Shown here one piece after another: positions 1-8,659 of a stretch of 64,000 bases of DNA; within the stretch, counting starts at the first letter, position 1, and every line of letters starts with the position of its first letter. Under the pieces are notes generated by a model that worked only from the letters and a program-made list of their open reading frames with translations, ran no database searches and was not told the DNA's origin. The stretch is from Gracilimonas sp964505215 (GTDB taxonomy: Bacteria > Bacteroidota > Rhodothermia > Balneolales > Balneolaceae): positions 372,001 through 436,000 of the forward strand of contig CAZDGU010000001.1 in the NCBI GenBank assembly GCA_964505215.1, given 5' to 3'. The position numbers and the translations under genes were made by a program.

Positions 1-344
1 TTTTTCCATCTTGCCTCTTCAATCCAGCCTTTTACATGTGTGCGCACAGGCACATTTAGGTTTATAGACGGATTTCCATTGGCCGGATTTGGATAAGGTG
101 TCTCAACCATAAATTCTTTCGGTATACCTGAACTTGTGCTGTCCACAGGTATTTCTACGCTGACTAAGTTTGCAGGTGTATCGAATACATATCTGATTTC
201 GGGCGAAAATCCATCGGTAAAATACAGACCGTTTACTATCTCCCGATTGTCAACTATTTTTTTAGAATCTGAAACACCACAGCCAACAAACAGAACTGCT
301 GTTATCAGTATAATCAATAAAGAAAAACTACTATTTTTTACCAT
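1..344 (-). CDS. Partial exported lipoprotein with sorting-like segment (3' end off window)
   Basis: Reading the minus strand from the ATG at 342-344 gives an open frame to the window edge, so the C-terminus is missing. The first 22 residues are a lipoprotein signal (MVKNSS, hydrophobic core, then LFVGC with the lipobox Cys at about 22). Near residue 87 there is a TPYPNPANGNPSINL segment, like the YPNP start of the C-terminal sorting tags found elsewhere in this window. The start lies inside the last codons of the NHL gene (14-base overlap), which suggests translational coupling and a shared surface role. Function unknown. The tag-like segment is seen; its role in sorting is inferred. Confidence 0.7.
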   Translation of the reverse strand, partial: MVKNSSFSLLIILITAVLFVGCGVSDSKKIVDNREIVNGLYFTDGFSPEIRYVFDTPANLVSVEIPVDSTSSGIPKEFMVETPYPNPANGNPSINLNVPVRTHVKGWIEEARWK

Positions 345-1212
345 TAAGACGGAATAAAGATGTTGGTGTTAAAATGTAAATTTCTTCATTGCTGACGTGC
401 AGATCTATTGCGTCAATTTCGGTATCTAAATTTATTACTTCTTTTTGTTTTGAGCCGCTAATACATTCAATTTGATTTGAATAGGCTTTCCATATTCCCT
501 GCTCGTTAGCAAACATGGCATTCACTCCTTCCGCTTTATAAAAGCTCTGATAGTTCCCATTCAGCGAAAGCCGATGGATGGTTTCTGATTTCTTATCCAA
601 AATGAACATTTCAGAGGCGGTTACCGTCAGCTCGTCCACGGCTTTTACTTTGCCGGAGATGCTAAAATCATCCAGCAGGTTGGTGTCAAGGTCAAATCGG
701 TATATTCTGTTTCTGTTGTCATCTGCGAAAAATACTTCTCCAAGAGTGTTTACCGCAATTTGGGTTGGGCTGTAATAGGAGCTGCTGCCGAGTGCTTTTC
801 CGGCTAAAATACTGCTCAAATATTGTCCGCGCCTATCAAAAAGCTGTACGCGCCGGTTGTTATAATCGGTGATAAATATTTTAAGCCCGTTCGTGGCGTC
901 CACATCTATCGGCTTGCTGAACTGGTAATTTCCGGAGCCTTTTCCTCCCAAAGTTTCCAGCACCTCTCCTTTGTGAGTGAGCTTTAGCAGCCGATTTTTT
1001 CCCTGTTCCACCACATAAATAGCATGTTGCGTAACAGAAAGGGAAGTGGCCTCATCCAAACCTGAATAGATTTTTTGAAGAGGCTGAGCCGTTAATTTTG
1101 CAGATAAGCAACTAAGCAAGAAAACTGAAAATATGCTTACGCTCAAATATCGGAATAGTGATTTCTTTAAACTTGTTGACTCGCCATCCGATATGCTTCG
1201 CTTAATTTTCAC
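331..1212 (-). CDS. Exported NHL-repeat (six-bladed beta-propeller) protein
   Basis: A 293-residue protein with an N-terminal signal peptide (hydrophobic stretch at about 24-42, ending ...LTAQ). The rest reads as successive propeller blades; the clearest is KPIDVDATNGLKIFITDYNN followed by RRVQLFDRRGQYL at about residues 105-135, which matches the NHL pattern. Such propellers are usually binding scaffolds in the periplasm or on the surface, with no catalytic residues recognisable here. It starts 13 bases after purD on the same strand and overlaps the next lipoprotein gene, so it is probably the distal part of the gatB-purD transcription unit. Family assignment is fairly firm; ligand and role are unknown. 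Confidence 0.75.
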   Translation of the reverse strand: MKIKRSISDGESTSLKKSLFRYLSVSIFSVFLLSCLSAKLTAQPLQKIYSGLDEATSLSVTQHAIYVVEQGKNRLLKLTHKGEVLETLGGKGSGNYQFSKPIDVDATNGLKIFITDYNNRRVQLFDRRGQYLSSILAGKALGSSSYYSPTQIAVNTLGEVFFADDNRNRIYRFDLDTNLLDDFSISGKVKAVDELTVTASEMFILDKKSETIHRLSLNGNYQSFYKAEGVNAMFANEQGIWKAYSNQIECISGSKQKEVINLDTEIDAIDLHVSNEEIYILTPTSLFRLNGKK

Positions 1213-1225
1213 TTTTCACACCTAT

Positions 1226-2503
1226 TCAGTGTTTTAATCCTTTAGCTCCAATATCGCTTCGGTAATAGGCTTTGTCAAAGTTAATTTTTTTAACTTCCCG
1301 GTAGGTATTGTCGATGGCTTCTGCTAATGTTTTTCCGCTGCCTACAACGTTGAGTACACGTCCACCATTACTCAGAATTTTTCCGTCCTCTTCCTTTGTA
1401 CCGGCGTGAAACAACATAGCATTTTCAATTTCATCCAGGCCGGAAATCACTTTTCCTTTTTCGTAAGCCTCGGGATATCCTCCGGAAACCAACACCACGC
1501 AGCAGGTGAACTCATCTTTAAACTGAATATCAATTTCATTTAGTCGAGCTTCAGTACAAGCTAATGAAATTTCTACCACGTCTGTTTTCAGCCGGGGCAA
1601 AATCACCTGACATTCCGGATCGCCAAATCGGCAGTTATATTCCACCACTTTGGGGCCATCTTCGGTAATCATCAACCCGCAGTATAAAATGCCTGTGTAG
1701 GGATTTCCCTCCTCTTTCATTCCGGAAATAGTAGGTTCTATAATTTCCTTTTCGATGCGAGCGAGCAGTTCTTTCGTCATAATTGTAGCAGGTGAGTAAG
1801 CGCCCATTCCGCCGGTATTCAGTCCCGTATCGCCGTCTCCGATTCGCTTATGATCCTGGGCATAACCAATGGTTTTATAGGTATTTCCGTCGCAAATACA
1901 GAAAACGGAAACTTCCTCTCCTACCATAAATTCTTCAATCACCAGTCGGCTGGCGGCTTCTTTCAGAGAACTGCTCGATTTTAACTCTTTGAGCACTTCC
2001 ATTGCTTCTGCTTCGCTTTCCGGAATAAAAACACCTTTTCCGCCGGCCAGTCCATCGGCTTTTAATACGGCGGGATATGAGTTTTGCTCTTTGATATAAG
2101 CCGCGGCTTCATCAAATTCAGCTTGCTCAAAAACTTTATAAGCAGCCGTAGGAATTTGATGGCGCTGCATAAATTCTTTGGCAAATTCTTTGCTGCCTTC
2201 GAGCATAGCTGCCTGCCGTTTAGGCCCAAATACTGGGTGATTTTTTTCTTCCAGGAAATCTGCAATACCATCAACCAGCGGCTGTTCCGGTCCCACAATA
2301 GTGAGTGTAATGTTGTGTTCTTTAATGAATGCCCAGATCTGATTAAAATCAGAAATGGGCAGTTCCACATTTTGGCCCAAGGCAGCCGTTCCGGGATTTC
2401 CGGGCGCAATGTATAGGGTTCCCAGTCGGTTAGACTGAGAAACGGCCCAGGCAGTGGCGTGCTCCCGGCCTCCGCTTCCTATCAAAAGGATATTATGCTT
2501 CAT
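1226..2503 (-). CDS. purD: Phosphoribosylamine--glycine ligase (GAR synthetase)
   Basis: Cytoplasmic ATP-grasp enzyme of de novo purine synthesis: 5-phosphoribosylamine + glycine + ATP gives GAR. The 425 residues are the normal family length. The N-terminal domain starts ILLIGSGGREHATAW, followed by GPEQPLVDGIADF. The ATP-grasp core holds AVLKADGLAGGKGV at about 146-159, and LNTGGMGAYSP with EYNCRFGDPECQ is characteristic of PurD. The ATG directly abuts the tpiA stop codon with no spacer, so the two genes are almost certainly co-transcribed. No other purine gene is in the window, so this is a mixed housekeeping operon rather than a pur cluster. Confidence 0.97.
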   Translation of the reverse strand: MKHNILLIGSGGREHATAWAVSQSNRLGTLYIAPGNPGTAALGQNVELPISDFNQIWAFIKEHNITLTIVGPEQPLVDGIADFLEEKNHPVFGPKRQAAMLEGSKEFAKEFMQRHQIPTAAYKVFEQAEFDEAAAYIKEQNSYPAVLKADGLAGGKGVFIPESEAEAMEVLKELKSSSSLKEAASRLVIEEFMVGEEVSVFCICDGNTYKTIGYAQDHKRIGDGDTGLNTGGMGAYSPATIMTKELLARIEKEIIEPTISGMKEEGNPYTGILYCGLMITEDGPKVVEYNCRFGDPECQVILPRLKTDVVEISLACTEARLNEIDIQFKDEFTCCVVLVSGGYPEAYEKGKVISGLDEIENAMLFHAGTKEEDGKILSNGGRVLNVVGSGKTLAEAIDNTYREVKKINFDKAYYRSDIGAKGLKH

Positions 2504-3274
2504 TTATTGGGATAGTTCTTCGGCTATAGAAATGATTTCTGAAAAACTATCAGCCTGAAGACTGGCACCGCCAATCAGACCGCCATCTACGTCTTTTTGT
2601 CCCAGCAATTCTTTTGCATTTGCGGGCTTCATGCTGCCGCCGTATAAAATATTAACCTGCTCAGCTGCTTCTTCACTGTACAATTCAGCAATGGTTTTCC
2701 GGATATGCTCGTGCATTTCCTGAGCCTGTTCGGGGCTGGCTGTTTCTCCGGTTCCAATGGCCCAAATTGGCTCGTAGGCAATTACAACATCTAATAACTC
2801 TTCTTCAGTGAGCTCAAAAAGAGCAGCTGTAACCTGATTTTTAACCAGATCAAAGTGTTTTCCCGACTTGCGTTCTTCCAAACTTTCGCCCACGCAAATA
2901 ACGGGTGCCAGCTTGTGCTCCAGCGCTTTACGAGTTTTTTTGTTAACAGAGGTGTCAGTTTCGCCAAAGTATTGGCGGCGTTCCGAGTGGCCAATAATCA
3001 CATAATTACATCCGCTTTCGGTAAGCATGCTTGCGCTTACTTCGCCGGTGTAGGCTCCATTTTCTTCGGAATGAAGATTCTGCGCGCCTACGTGAATGTC
3101 GGTATCGTGCAGGTAATTTACCGCCATGCTTATAGATACAAACGGGGGGCAAACCAGCACATCAACCCGCTCATCTACTTCTGCTTTCTGGGCTTTTAAT
3201 CCCTCTAAAAGCTCGGCCGCATCATAAGGACCGCCATTCATTTTCCAGTTTCCGGCTATCAAAAATCTACGCAT
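2504..3274 (-). CDS. tpiA: Triosephosphate isomerase
   Basis: Glycolytic TIM-barrel enzyme that interconverts dihydroxyacetone phosphate and glyceraldehyde 3-phosphate. At 256 residues it has the standard length. Visible are the substrate Lys in AGNWKMNGG (Lys11), the catalytic His in YVIIGHSERRQYF, the catalytic Glu in AYEPIWAIGTG, and the phosphate-binding ILYGGSMKPAN and GGLIGGASL loops. It lies 12 bases after the TlpA-like lipoprotein gene and abuts purD, all on the minus strand. Nothing unusual in the protein. Confidence 0.98.
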   Translation of the reverse strand: MRRFLIAGNWKMNGGPYDAAELLEGLKAQKAEVDERVDVLVCPPFVSISMAVNYLHDTDIHVGAQNLHSEENGAYTGEVSASMLTESGCNYVIIGHSERRQYFGETDTSVNKKTRKALEHKLAPVICVGESLEERKSGKHFDLVKNQVTAALFELTEEELLDVVIAYEPIWAIGTGETASPEQAQEMHEHIRKTIAELYSEEAAEQVNILYGGSMKPANAKELLGQKDVDGGLIGGASLQADSFSEIISIAEELSQ

Positions 3275-3286
3275 GTAAATGAGTTT

Positions 3287-4648
3287 TTAACTTGGTGTTT
3301 TTACGTTTCTAAATGCTTTGCTGAGGCCCTGAATGACGTCTTCAAATTCGCCACGCTCGTATTTTCGGATTACAACTCCATTTTCATCAATCAGAAAACG
3401 GGTTGGAATTTGTACTACATTAAACTTTCGGATGATGTCTTGCACATCAAACGAGCCTAACTTAGCAACCGACCATGACTTCCGTCTGTCCTCAAAAAAT
3501 CCTTCTACCGTAAGTTCACTTTGGTCTAACGGAATGGTAAAAATCTTAAGACCGTAGTTTTTATAAATTTCACTGATAATCATCGTACGGTCATAATCAT
3601 TTTGATACTCCGCGTTGGCTAAAGATGATATCTCGAGAATAAATACATTTCCGTGTAATTTCTGGTTGCTAATCGTATCTCCGCTCATTGTTACAAACGA
3701 AAAGTCGGGTGCTTCTACACCGGGCGCAAGGTAGTTTAGGTCGTACCGAATGCGCCGGGCCCATTTTTTAGATGCCGGCGAGGTGAACTCCGATTCATAT
3801 TTTGACAGCAGCTGCTTGGCTTCTTTTACCCGAGAACTGTCGAAATACATGGTGATTTTATTTCGTTTCACCACTTCTTCTGCCGTTTCGCTGATGGCAA
3901 TTTGAGCTAATGAATCTAAATAGGAAGAGGCCGCATCAAAGCCTTTTGTCTGTGCGATATACGGCTTGGCTAAATTCAGCGCCACCGAAATCATATAATC
4001 TTCGGGGAGGGCTTCATCAATTTTTTTAAGCATTTCTTCCTGATTCCAGGTATTAAGCAATCCGGCCGATTTTTCGGCAGCCAGATAAGCGGCTATGGAA
4101 TTTGGATGCTGTTCATATACTTCCCAATATAAGCCGGACCATTTTTTAAGCTCATCCACCAGCTGAGAGTCGGCCAATACGCCACTTTGGGCAAATGCTC
4201 GTATGCGCTGGAAGCTTTTTTCAACACGTGCAAAAGTTTGCATTGCTTCATGCTCGCGCGAATCTAAGGAAAGCGTTTTATTGAGGTCGGGCAGTTCAGC
4301 CGTTATGCTAAGCGTGTCGTTATCAGCTAAAATAACTCCGGTGTTGCCCAGATTTCTGTTGTTACGGCTAATTACCAGCGTATAATATTTTTTATCTGGA
4401 AACTGAACGGCTCCTTCGAAAGTACCGTCAAGTGCGGTAACTTCATGAAAGAGCGTATCCGTGAGCGTATTAGAAGAATCCCGGTCTAAAATTGTAAGAC
4501 CGATTCCGGAAAAATCGTTACTGGCATCTAAAGAATCAGCAACGGTAATTTTACCCTTTACCACTGTATGTAAAGGCTTTGGTTTGGAAGAACAAGCAAC
4601 CCCACCAATCACCAATACAGCTAAAAATAATAGTTTGTATAGTTTCAT
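3287..4648 (-). CDS. TlpA/thioredoxin-fold lipoprotein lacking the CXXC motif
   Basis: A 453-residue lipoprotein (signal MKLYKLLFL..., lipobox IGGVAC). Residues of about 25-130 resemble the beta-rich N-terminal domain (DUF4369-like) common in Bacteroidota TlpA proteins; the middle is helical. The last ~140 residues form a thioredoxin/AhpC-TSA fold starting APDFSFVTMSGDTISNQK. The cis-Pro region VQIPTRFLID is kept, but where the family has WxxWCxxC this protein has FILEISSLANAEYQ with no cysteine. It is therefore unlikely to be a disulfide reductase and may be structural or a binding protein. It lies between gatB and tpiA in a same-strand run. Confidence 0.8.
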   Translation of the reverse strand: MKLYKLLFLAVLVIGGVACSSKPKPLHTVVKGKITVADSLDASNDFSGIGLTILDRDSSNTLTDTLFHEVTALDGTFEGAVQFPDKKYYTLVISRNNRNLGNTGVILADNDTLSITAELPDLNKTLSLDSREHEAMQTFARVEKSFQRIRAFAQSGVLADSQLVDELKKWSGLYWEVYEQHPNSIAAYLAAEKSAGLLNTWNQEEMLKKIDEALPEDYMISVALNLAKPYIAQTKGFDAASSYLDSLAQIAISETAEEVVKRNKITMYFDSSRVKEAKQLLSKYESEFTSPASKKWARRIRYDLNYLAPGVEAPDFSFVTMSGDTISNQKLHGNVFILEISSLANAEYQNDYDRTMIISEIYKNYGLKIFTIPLDQSELTVEGFFEDRRKSWSVAKLGSFDVQDIIRKFNVVQIPTRFLIDENGVVIRKYERGEFEDVIQGLSKAFRNVKTPS

Positions 4649-4668
4649 ATATGTTTTGGACTGTATTT

Positions 4669-6117
4669 TCAGTCGTCTAATTTTTTAGAAATTAAATCTT
4701 TCACCAACTTTGGATTTGCCTTACCCTGAGATGCTTTCATGGCCTGCCCTATAAAAAACCCTATCAGCTGCTTTTTCCCTTCTTTATAGCGGTTCACCTC
4801 ATCGGGGTTATCTTCAATAATCTTATCCACAATGGGCTCTAAAAATCCGGAGTCAGAAACCTGAATCAGGTTCATTTCTTTTGCCAACTCTTCCGGCTCT
4901 TTGTCATCATTCAGCATGGCATTGAAAATTTGCTGCATAGCGGATGAGTTAATTTTATCATCTTCTTTCAGCTGTACCAAATCAGCTAATTTTTGGGCTG
5001 AAATGGAGAAATCACGGATGTCGATATTCTGCTCGTTCAGCACGCGCAGAACTTCACTCAGCACAATGTTTGATGCTGCTTTTGGATTTCCGAGATGTTC
5101 GGTTACTTCCTCAAAATAATCGGCTAAATAGCGGCTGTCGGTAATAGTAAAGGCATCATCTGTACTCATTCCGTAATCATCCATAAACCGCTTTCGGCGT
5201 ACATCGGCAAGCTCGGGCAGGTCTTCGCGGATTTCATCCAAAAGCACCTCCGTAACTTTGATGGGCGGTAAATCCGGCTCTGGAAAATATCGGTAATCGT
5301 GCGCTTCTTCTTTCGAACGCATGGTACGCGTTTGTTCTTTGGCGGTATCCCAAAGGCGCGTTTGCTGCACCACTTCACCCCCATTTTCAATCAAATCAAT
5401 CTGGCGGTAAATTTCATAATGGATAGCTCGCTCTACATTCCGGAACGAGTTCATGTTCTTAAGCTCGGTTCGGGTACCAAGTTCTTTTTGCCCACGCGGG
5501 CGAACTGAAACGTTGGCATCACAACGCAGGCTTCCCTCCTCCATGTTGCCGTCACAAATTTCCAAATACTGCACAATCTGTCTGATTTTTGACAAATAAG
5601 CATAGGCTTCTTGCGGCGTGCGCAAATCCGGCTCCGACACAATCTCGATAAGAGGCGTTCCTGCACGGTTTAAGTCAACCAGCGTATTATAAGGGTCCTG
5701 ATCGTGAATAGATTTTCCGGCATCTTCCTCCATGTGAATGCGGGTGAGGCCGATACGTTTGTCATAATCATCCAGGCTGATATCTATAAATCCTTCGTAG
5801 CAAATGGGCGTATCTGACTGGGAGATTTGATAGCCTTTGGGGAGATCCGGATAAAAGTAGTTTTTACGGGCGAAAATAGATTCTTCCGCCACTTTACAAC
5901 CGGTAGCCAATCCCATTTTTATGATGTAGCGAACTAAATTTTCGTTCACAACCGGCAAGGTGCCGGGGTGCCCCAGACAAAGCGGGGTAACTTGAGTGTT
6001 AGGTGCTCCGCCGTAGGTAACGGTTACGGGAGCAAAAGCTTTGCTTTGTGTTAACAGCTGGGCGTGAACTTCGAGGCCAATCACCGCCTCGTACTTCTCG
6101 TGGGCAATAGTGCTCAT
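4669..6117 (-). CDS. gatB: Asp-tRNA(Asn)/Glu-tRNA(Gln) amidotransferase subunit B
   Basis: Subunit B of GatCAB, which transamidates mischarged Glu-tRNA(Gln) or Asp-tRNA(Asn). Full length at 482 residues. Seen: the N-terminal YEAVIGLEVHAQL, the family signature KNYFYPDLPKGYQISQ at about 66-81, MEEGSLRCDANVSVRP, and the C-terminal YqeY-like tail ending GQAMKASQGKANP. It is the first gene of the minus-strand run down to the left edge; the next gene is 20 bases away. gatA and gatC are not in the window, as is common when gat genes are dispersed. Confidence 0.97.
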   Translation of the reverse strand: MSTIAHEKYEAVIGLEVHAQLLTQSKAFAPVTVTYGGAPNTQVTPLCLGHPGTLPVVNENLVRYIIKMGLATGCKVAEESIFARKNYFYPDLPKGYQISQSDTPICYEGFIDISLDDYDKRIGLTRIHMEEDAGKSIHDQDPYNTLVDLNRAGTPLIEIVSEPDLRTPQEAYAYLSKIRQIVQYLEICDGNMEEGSLRCDANVSVRPRGQKELGTRTELKNMNSFRNVERAIHYEIYRQIDLIENGGEVVQQTRLWDTAKEQTRTMRSKEEAHDYRYFPEPDLPPIKVTEVLLDEIREDLPELADVRRKRFMDDYGMSTDDAFTITDSRYLADYFEEVTEHLGNPKAASNIVLSEVLRVLNEQNIDIRDFSISAQKLADLVQLKEDDKINSSAMQQIFNAMLNDDKEPEELAKEMNLIQVSDSGFLEPIVDKIIEDNPDEVNRYKEGKKQLIGFFIGQAMKASQGKANPKLVKDLISKKLDD

Positions 6118-6287
6118 TAATTTCTTTTCTATCAGTTTTTTTCAAGGCTGGAAGATATTAAAGTTGTCGGACACTTTGGAAAGTTTCTTTAGGAAAAGCT
6201 GAGCGCGTCGAAGACCGGACTTCTCCAGTTTTCAATGTGTTTTATTGCGTTTCATCTATTATTTTAAATAAACTAAATAATGAACTT

Positions 6288-7703
6288 ATGAAGAAGCTCA
6301 CCCTTTTTATTATGCTGTTTGTAATTGGCAGCAGCTCATCTTTTGGGCAAGTCACTTTGCCGGAACATTTTTTCCATGAGTTGAAAGGCTTAGAAGATTC
6401 GTCCGGCGTTACGCATTTGTTTTATCGAGAATATGAAAAAAGCAGCGGACAATGTTCGGAAGAAAACGGGGGGCAAACGATACAAGACATGAAAAATAAC
6501 GTATTCCACTTTAATGTACAGGCAGGCACCGACAGCTTAAAATTAACAGACTATTATTATGATTGGTGTGTAGATGGAATGTTTAGCAGTGAACACATTG
6601 TTTCGTATGCTATTTACAAAAATGATCCGGAAAAATGGGTTATAATTGGTCAATTTGAATATTCACGATCCGTATCTGACCATTTGGGGAATGAACTTAA
6701 TTTTCAAATTCCCATTATTGTTAAGGCGATTGACCAGAATGCCCCGCACTCTTATAGACCTGAAGAAATTTTATTATCACCTAATAATGATTCCCTTTAT
6801 GTGATAATGTCTTCCGGTAGTAGCTTAGCATTTTCCGGAGATGGAAGTACGTGGCCGGAGTTTGAGTCTTATGAAGATTTTCAAGCCTATGCTGATTCAA
6901 CAGCCCTTAGCTTGGAAATACTGGGCATTCACCCCGCTATTGATTCTTTATATTTCGGATTAAATCAAAATGGTGGGTTATATAGAAGCGAGCATTACTC
7001 TCAAGATTTTGTTGTATCTGACACTACCCATCAGTTTCAAAACCTTTATTTTGATGCTGATACAACGCACATATACGCGGTTCAAGCCTCAGGATTACTC
7101 CGCTCCGATGATTTAGGAAAGCAAAATTCCTGGACGTTTTTAGAACTCAATCTTACTAAACAATCACCGGTATTCTTTGCATTAGATGATTCTCTGACCG
7201 GTCATTTATTTGTTTCAGATTCTACGGAAGTTCTTCACTCCACCAATCACGGAGATACATTTGCTCAGCTGCATAGTTTTGAGACTGAGATTACCGGCCT
7301 CTACAAAAAACCCGATTCTGATATTCTATACGTGCTCACCAAAGAAGAATTGTTTGAGTTGAACATAGCCACGAAAGAAACCACATCGCTTAAAAAGCTG
7401 CCGGTTTCTGTGGAAAACGAGCCAACTTTCACCCCGCAAGAAGTAAAGCTGGAACAGAACTATCCCAATCCGTTTAACCCGGCTACAGTAATCAGATATC
7501 AGTTAGCAGGAAACAGTTTGGTACGGTTGGAGGTTTTTGATATTACGGGGCGAAAAGTGGCTGTTTTGGTGGATGGAAAAAAGCAGCAGGTGGGAACCTA
7601 TCAGGTTACTTTTAATGCAGATGCGCTTTCCTCGGGAGTGTACTTTTATCGCCTGCAAGCCGGTGGAGAAACTGTAACATTAAGGATGACACTGATGAAA
7701 TAA
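6288..7703 (+). CDS. Secreted protein with YPNPFNP-type C-terminal sorting tag
   Basis: A 471-residue exported protein. The start is placed at the ATG at 6288 (MKKLTLFIMLFVIGSSSSFG, a textbook signal peptide) rather than the in-frame ATG 51 bases upstream, which would put charged and polar residues before the signal. The body holds repeating beta-rich segments with LYFGLNQNGGLYRSE, HIYAVQASGLLRSDD and HLFVSDSTEVLHSTNHG, which look like blades of a VPS10/BNR-type propeller. The last ~80 residues carry LEQNYPNPFNPATVIRYQL and end GGETVTLRMTLMK, the classic tag of the group's secretion/sorting system. Substrate unknown. It stands alone on the plus strand. Confidence 0.8.
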   Translation: MKKLTLFIMLFVIGSSSSFGQVTLPEHFFHELKGLEDSSGVTHLFYREYEKSSGQCSEENGGQTIQDMKNNVFHFNVQAGTDSLKLTDYYYDWCVDGMFSSEHIVSYAIYKNDPEKWVIIGQFEYSRSVSDHLGNELNFQIPIIVKAIDQNAPHSYRPEEILLSPNNDSLYVIMSSGSSLAFSGDGSTWPEFESYEDFQAYADSTALSLEILGIHPAIDSLYFGLNQNGGLYRSEHYSQDFVVSDTTHQFQNLYFDADTTHIYAVQASGLLRSDDLGKQNSWTFLELNLTKQSPVFFALDDSLTGHLFVSDSTEVLHSTNHGDTFAQLHSFETEITGLYKKPDSDILYVLTKEELFELNIATKETTSLKKLPVSVENEPTFTPQEVKLEQNYPNPFNPATVIRYQLAGNSLVRLEVFDITGRKVAVLVDGKKQQVGTYQVTFNADALSSGVYFYRLQAGGETVTLRMTLMK

Positions 7704-7706
7704 TCT

Positions 7707-7733
7707 TGTAGCTGTTATGCTACATTTGATTTT
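7707..7733 (+). terminator. Possible Rho-independent terminator after the secreted protein gene
   Basis: TGTAGC (7707-7712), a 6-base loop and GCTACA (7719-7724) form a perfect 6-bp hairpin, beginning just after the stop codon and followed by the T-rich TTTGATTTTC. The T-tract is interrupted, so strength is uncertain. Confidence 0.45.
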
Positions 7734-7810
7734 CAGAAATAAAAAAAAATTACGTTACATCCTGTGCAATAGAATGAAATTCTGTTTAACTTTCTGATTC
7801 TAAATTCCCT

Positions 7811-7892
7811 GCCCGAGTGGCGGAATTGGTAGACGCGTGCGCTTCAGGTGCGTATGTCTTCGGACGTGGGAGTTCAAGTCTCCCCTCGGGTA
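7811..7892 (+). tRNA. tRNA-Leu (anticodon CAG)
   Basis: Cloverleaf read by eye. The acceptor GCCCGAG pairs with CTCGGGT (one G-U), the D-arm contains GGAATTGGTAGAC, and the anticodon stem TGCGC/GCGTA encloses TTCAGGT, giving anticodon CAG. A long class II variable arm (TGTCTTCGGACGT) is typical of tRNA-Leu, and the T-arm is GGGAG-TTCAAGT-CTCCC. Discriminator base A; the 3' CCA is not encoded (CTA follows). 82 nt. Confidence 0.96.
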
Positions 7893-7894
7893 CT

Positions 7895-7933
7895 AAAAAG
7901 CCTTGTAAGAAATTGTTTTTACAAGGCTTTTTT
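7895..7933 (+). terminator. Rho-independent terminator of the tRNA-Leu gene
   Basis: A 13-bp perfect stem AAAAGCCTTGTAA / TTACAAGGCTTTT, with the 3' arm running into a T-tract, begins three bases after the tRNA. The A-rich 5' side means it could also act on the opposite strand. Confidence 0.85.
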
Positions 7934-7984
7934 ATTGATAACACAACGTTGTCACCAACTTTCAGTGATAATCACAGTTCCTTA

Positions 7985-8362
7985 TTAATAGTTTTCCAGC
8001 CTGTGAAATTGCAATCTTGTGTTCCCGAAATTAAGCAACAACCCAACTTCTAAACTATACGCTTCCAGATAGTTAATAGCCTGGGCTACATGAACCTTTT
8101 CGAGTTCTATAACCGCTTTTAACTCTACACAAATTTTATTTGCTACCAAAAAATCTACCCGCCGAGTTCCCAACTGCATTCCTTTATACATTATAGGCAT
8201 AGAAAACTCTTCAGCAAAAGTGATTCCCGCCTGATCCATTTCATATCTTAATGCTCTTTGGTAGATCTGTTCCTGAAATCCATTTCCCAACACGTTATGA
8301 ACTTCCATTGCACACCCGATTATGCTTTGCGTTAAATCAGCGTATTTGTATTCTTTTTTCAT
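7985..8362 (-). CDS. GxxExxY protein (PD-(D/E)XK nuclease-like family)
   Basis: A 125-residue protein of the GxxExxY family: MEVHNVLGNGFQEQIYQRAL carries the eponymous G-F-Q-E-Q-I-Y motif, and RRVDFLVANKICVELKAV has the D...E-x-K arrangement of PD-(D/E)XK nucleases. Length is typical. The family is very widespread in Bacteroidota and related phyla; its biochemical role is not established. The gene is solitary between tRNA-Leu and the D-amino acid locus. The 300 bases upstream hold direct and inverted repeats built from TGTGAT words, and a similar TCACAGTTCC..ATTAAT stretch (7972-7990) overlaps its stop codon. Nuclease-like fold is supported by motif; activity is inferred. Confidence 0.85.
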   Translation of the reverse strand: MKKEYKYADLTQSIIGCAMEVHNVLGNGFQEQIYQRALRYEMDQAGITFAEEFSMPIMYKGMQLGTRRVDFLVANKICVELKAVIELEKVHVAQAINYLEAYSLEVGLLLNFGNTRLQFHRLENY

Positions 8363-8370
8363 CTTATAGC

Positions 8371-8546
8371 CCCTTGTTAATTTATAATAATCATAGTTCT
8401 TCTATAATAATTTAATGTCCATGAAATTGCAGACTAATTTTTTTTACTACCCCTGCATACCCGATTATTCGCTAAGTAAGAACAATATATTTATGCTTTC
8501 TCTTCACCTTACAAAACCCCTTTGTCAGTTTATAGTAATCATAGTT
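8371..8546. repeat. Imperfect direct repeat pair
   Basis: 8371-8398 (CCCTTGTTAATTTATAATAA plus TCATAGTT) recurs at about 8518-8546 as CCCTTTGTCAGTTTATAGTA plus ATCATAGTT, about 29 bases with a few mismatches, separated by about 120 bases. The first copy begins right upstream of the GxxExxY start codon. Seen in sequence; function unknown. Confidence 0.6.
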
Positions 8547-8548
8547 TA

Positions 8549-8653
8549 ACTGTGATGGATTGTGTGATTCATGTGACGTACTGTGATGCAAAAACCTCCT
8601 TATCAACCCCCCAATTATCACAGTCTATCACACTTATCATAAATATCACAGTT
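8549..8653. repeat. TGTGAT-type palindromic repeat beside the GxxExxY gene
   Basis: The left arm (8549-8588) starts AACTGTGATGGATTGTGTGA and ends TACTGTGAT. The right arm (about 8617-8653) read on the other strand starts AACTGTGATATTTATGATAA and ends GACTGTGAT. The arms are imperfectly complementary, so the unit could fold into a long interrupted hairpin. The short word TATCACAG/CTGTGATA recurs several times. A TCACAGTTCC..ATTAAT copy (8646-8664) overlaps the stop codon of the next gene. This is the main content of the 297-base spacer. Confidence 0.65.
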
Positions 8654-8659
8654 CCCTAA

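Noticed and set aside
7817..8053. 78-codon plus-strand frame
   Set aside because: It is a reading of the tRNA-Leu gene and its terminator.
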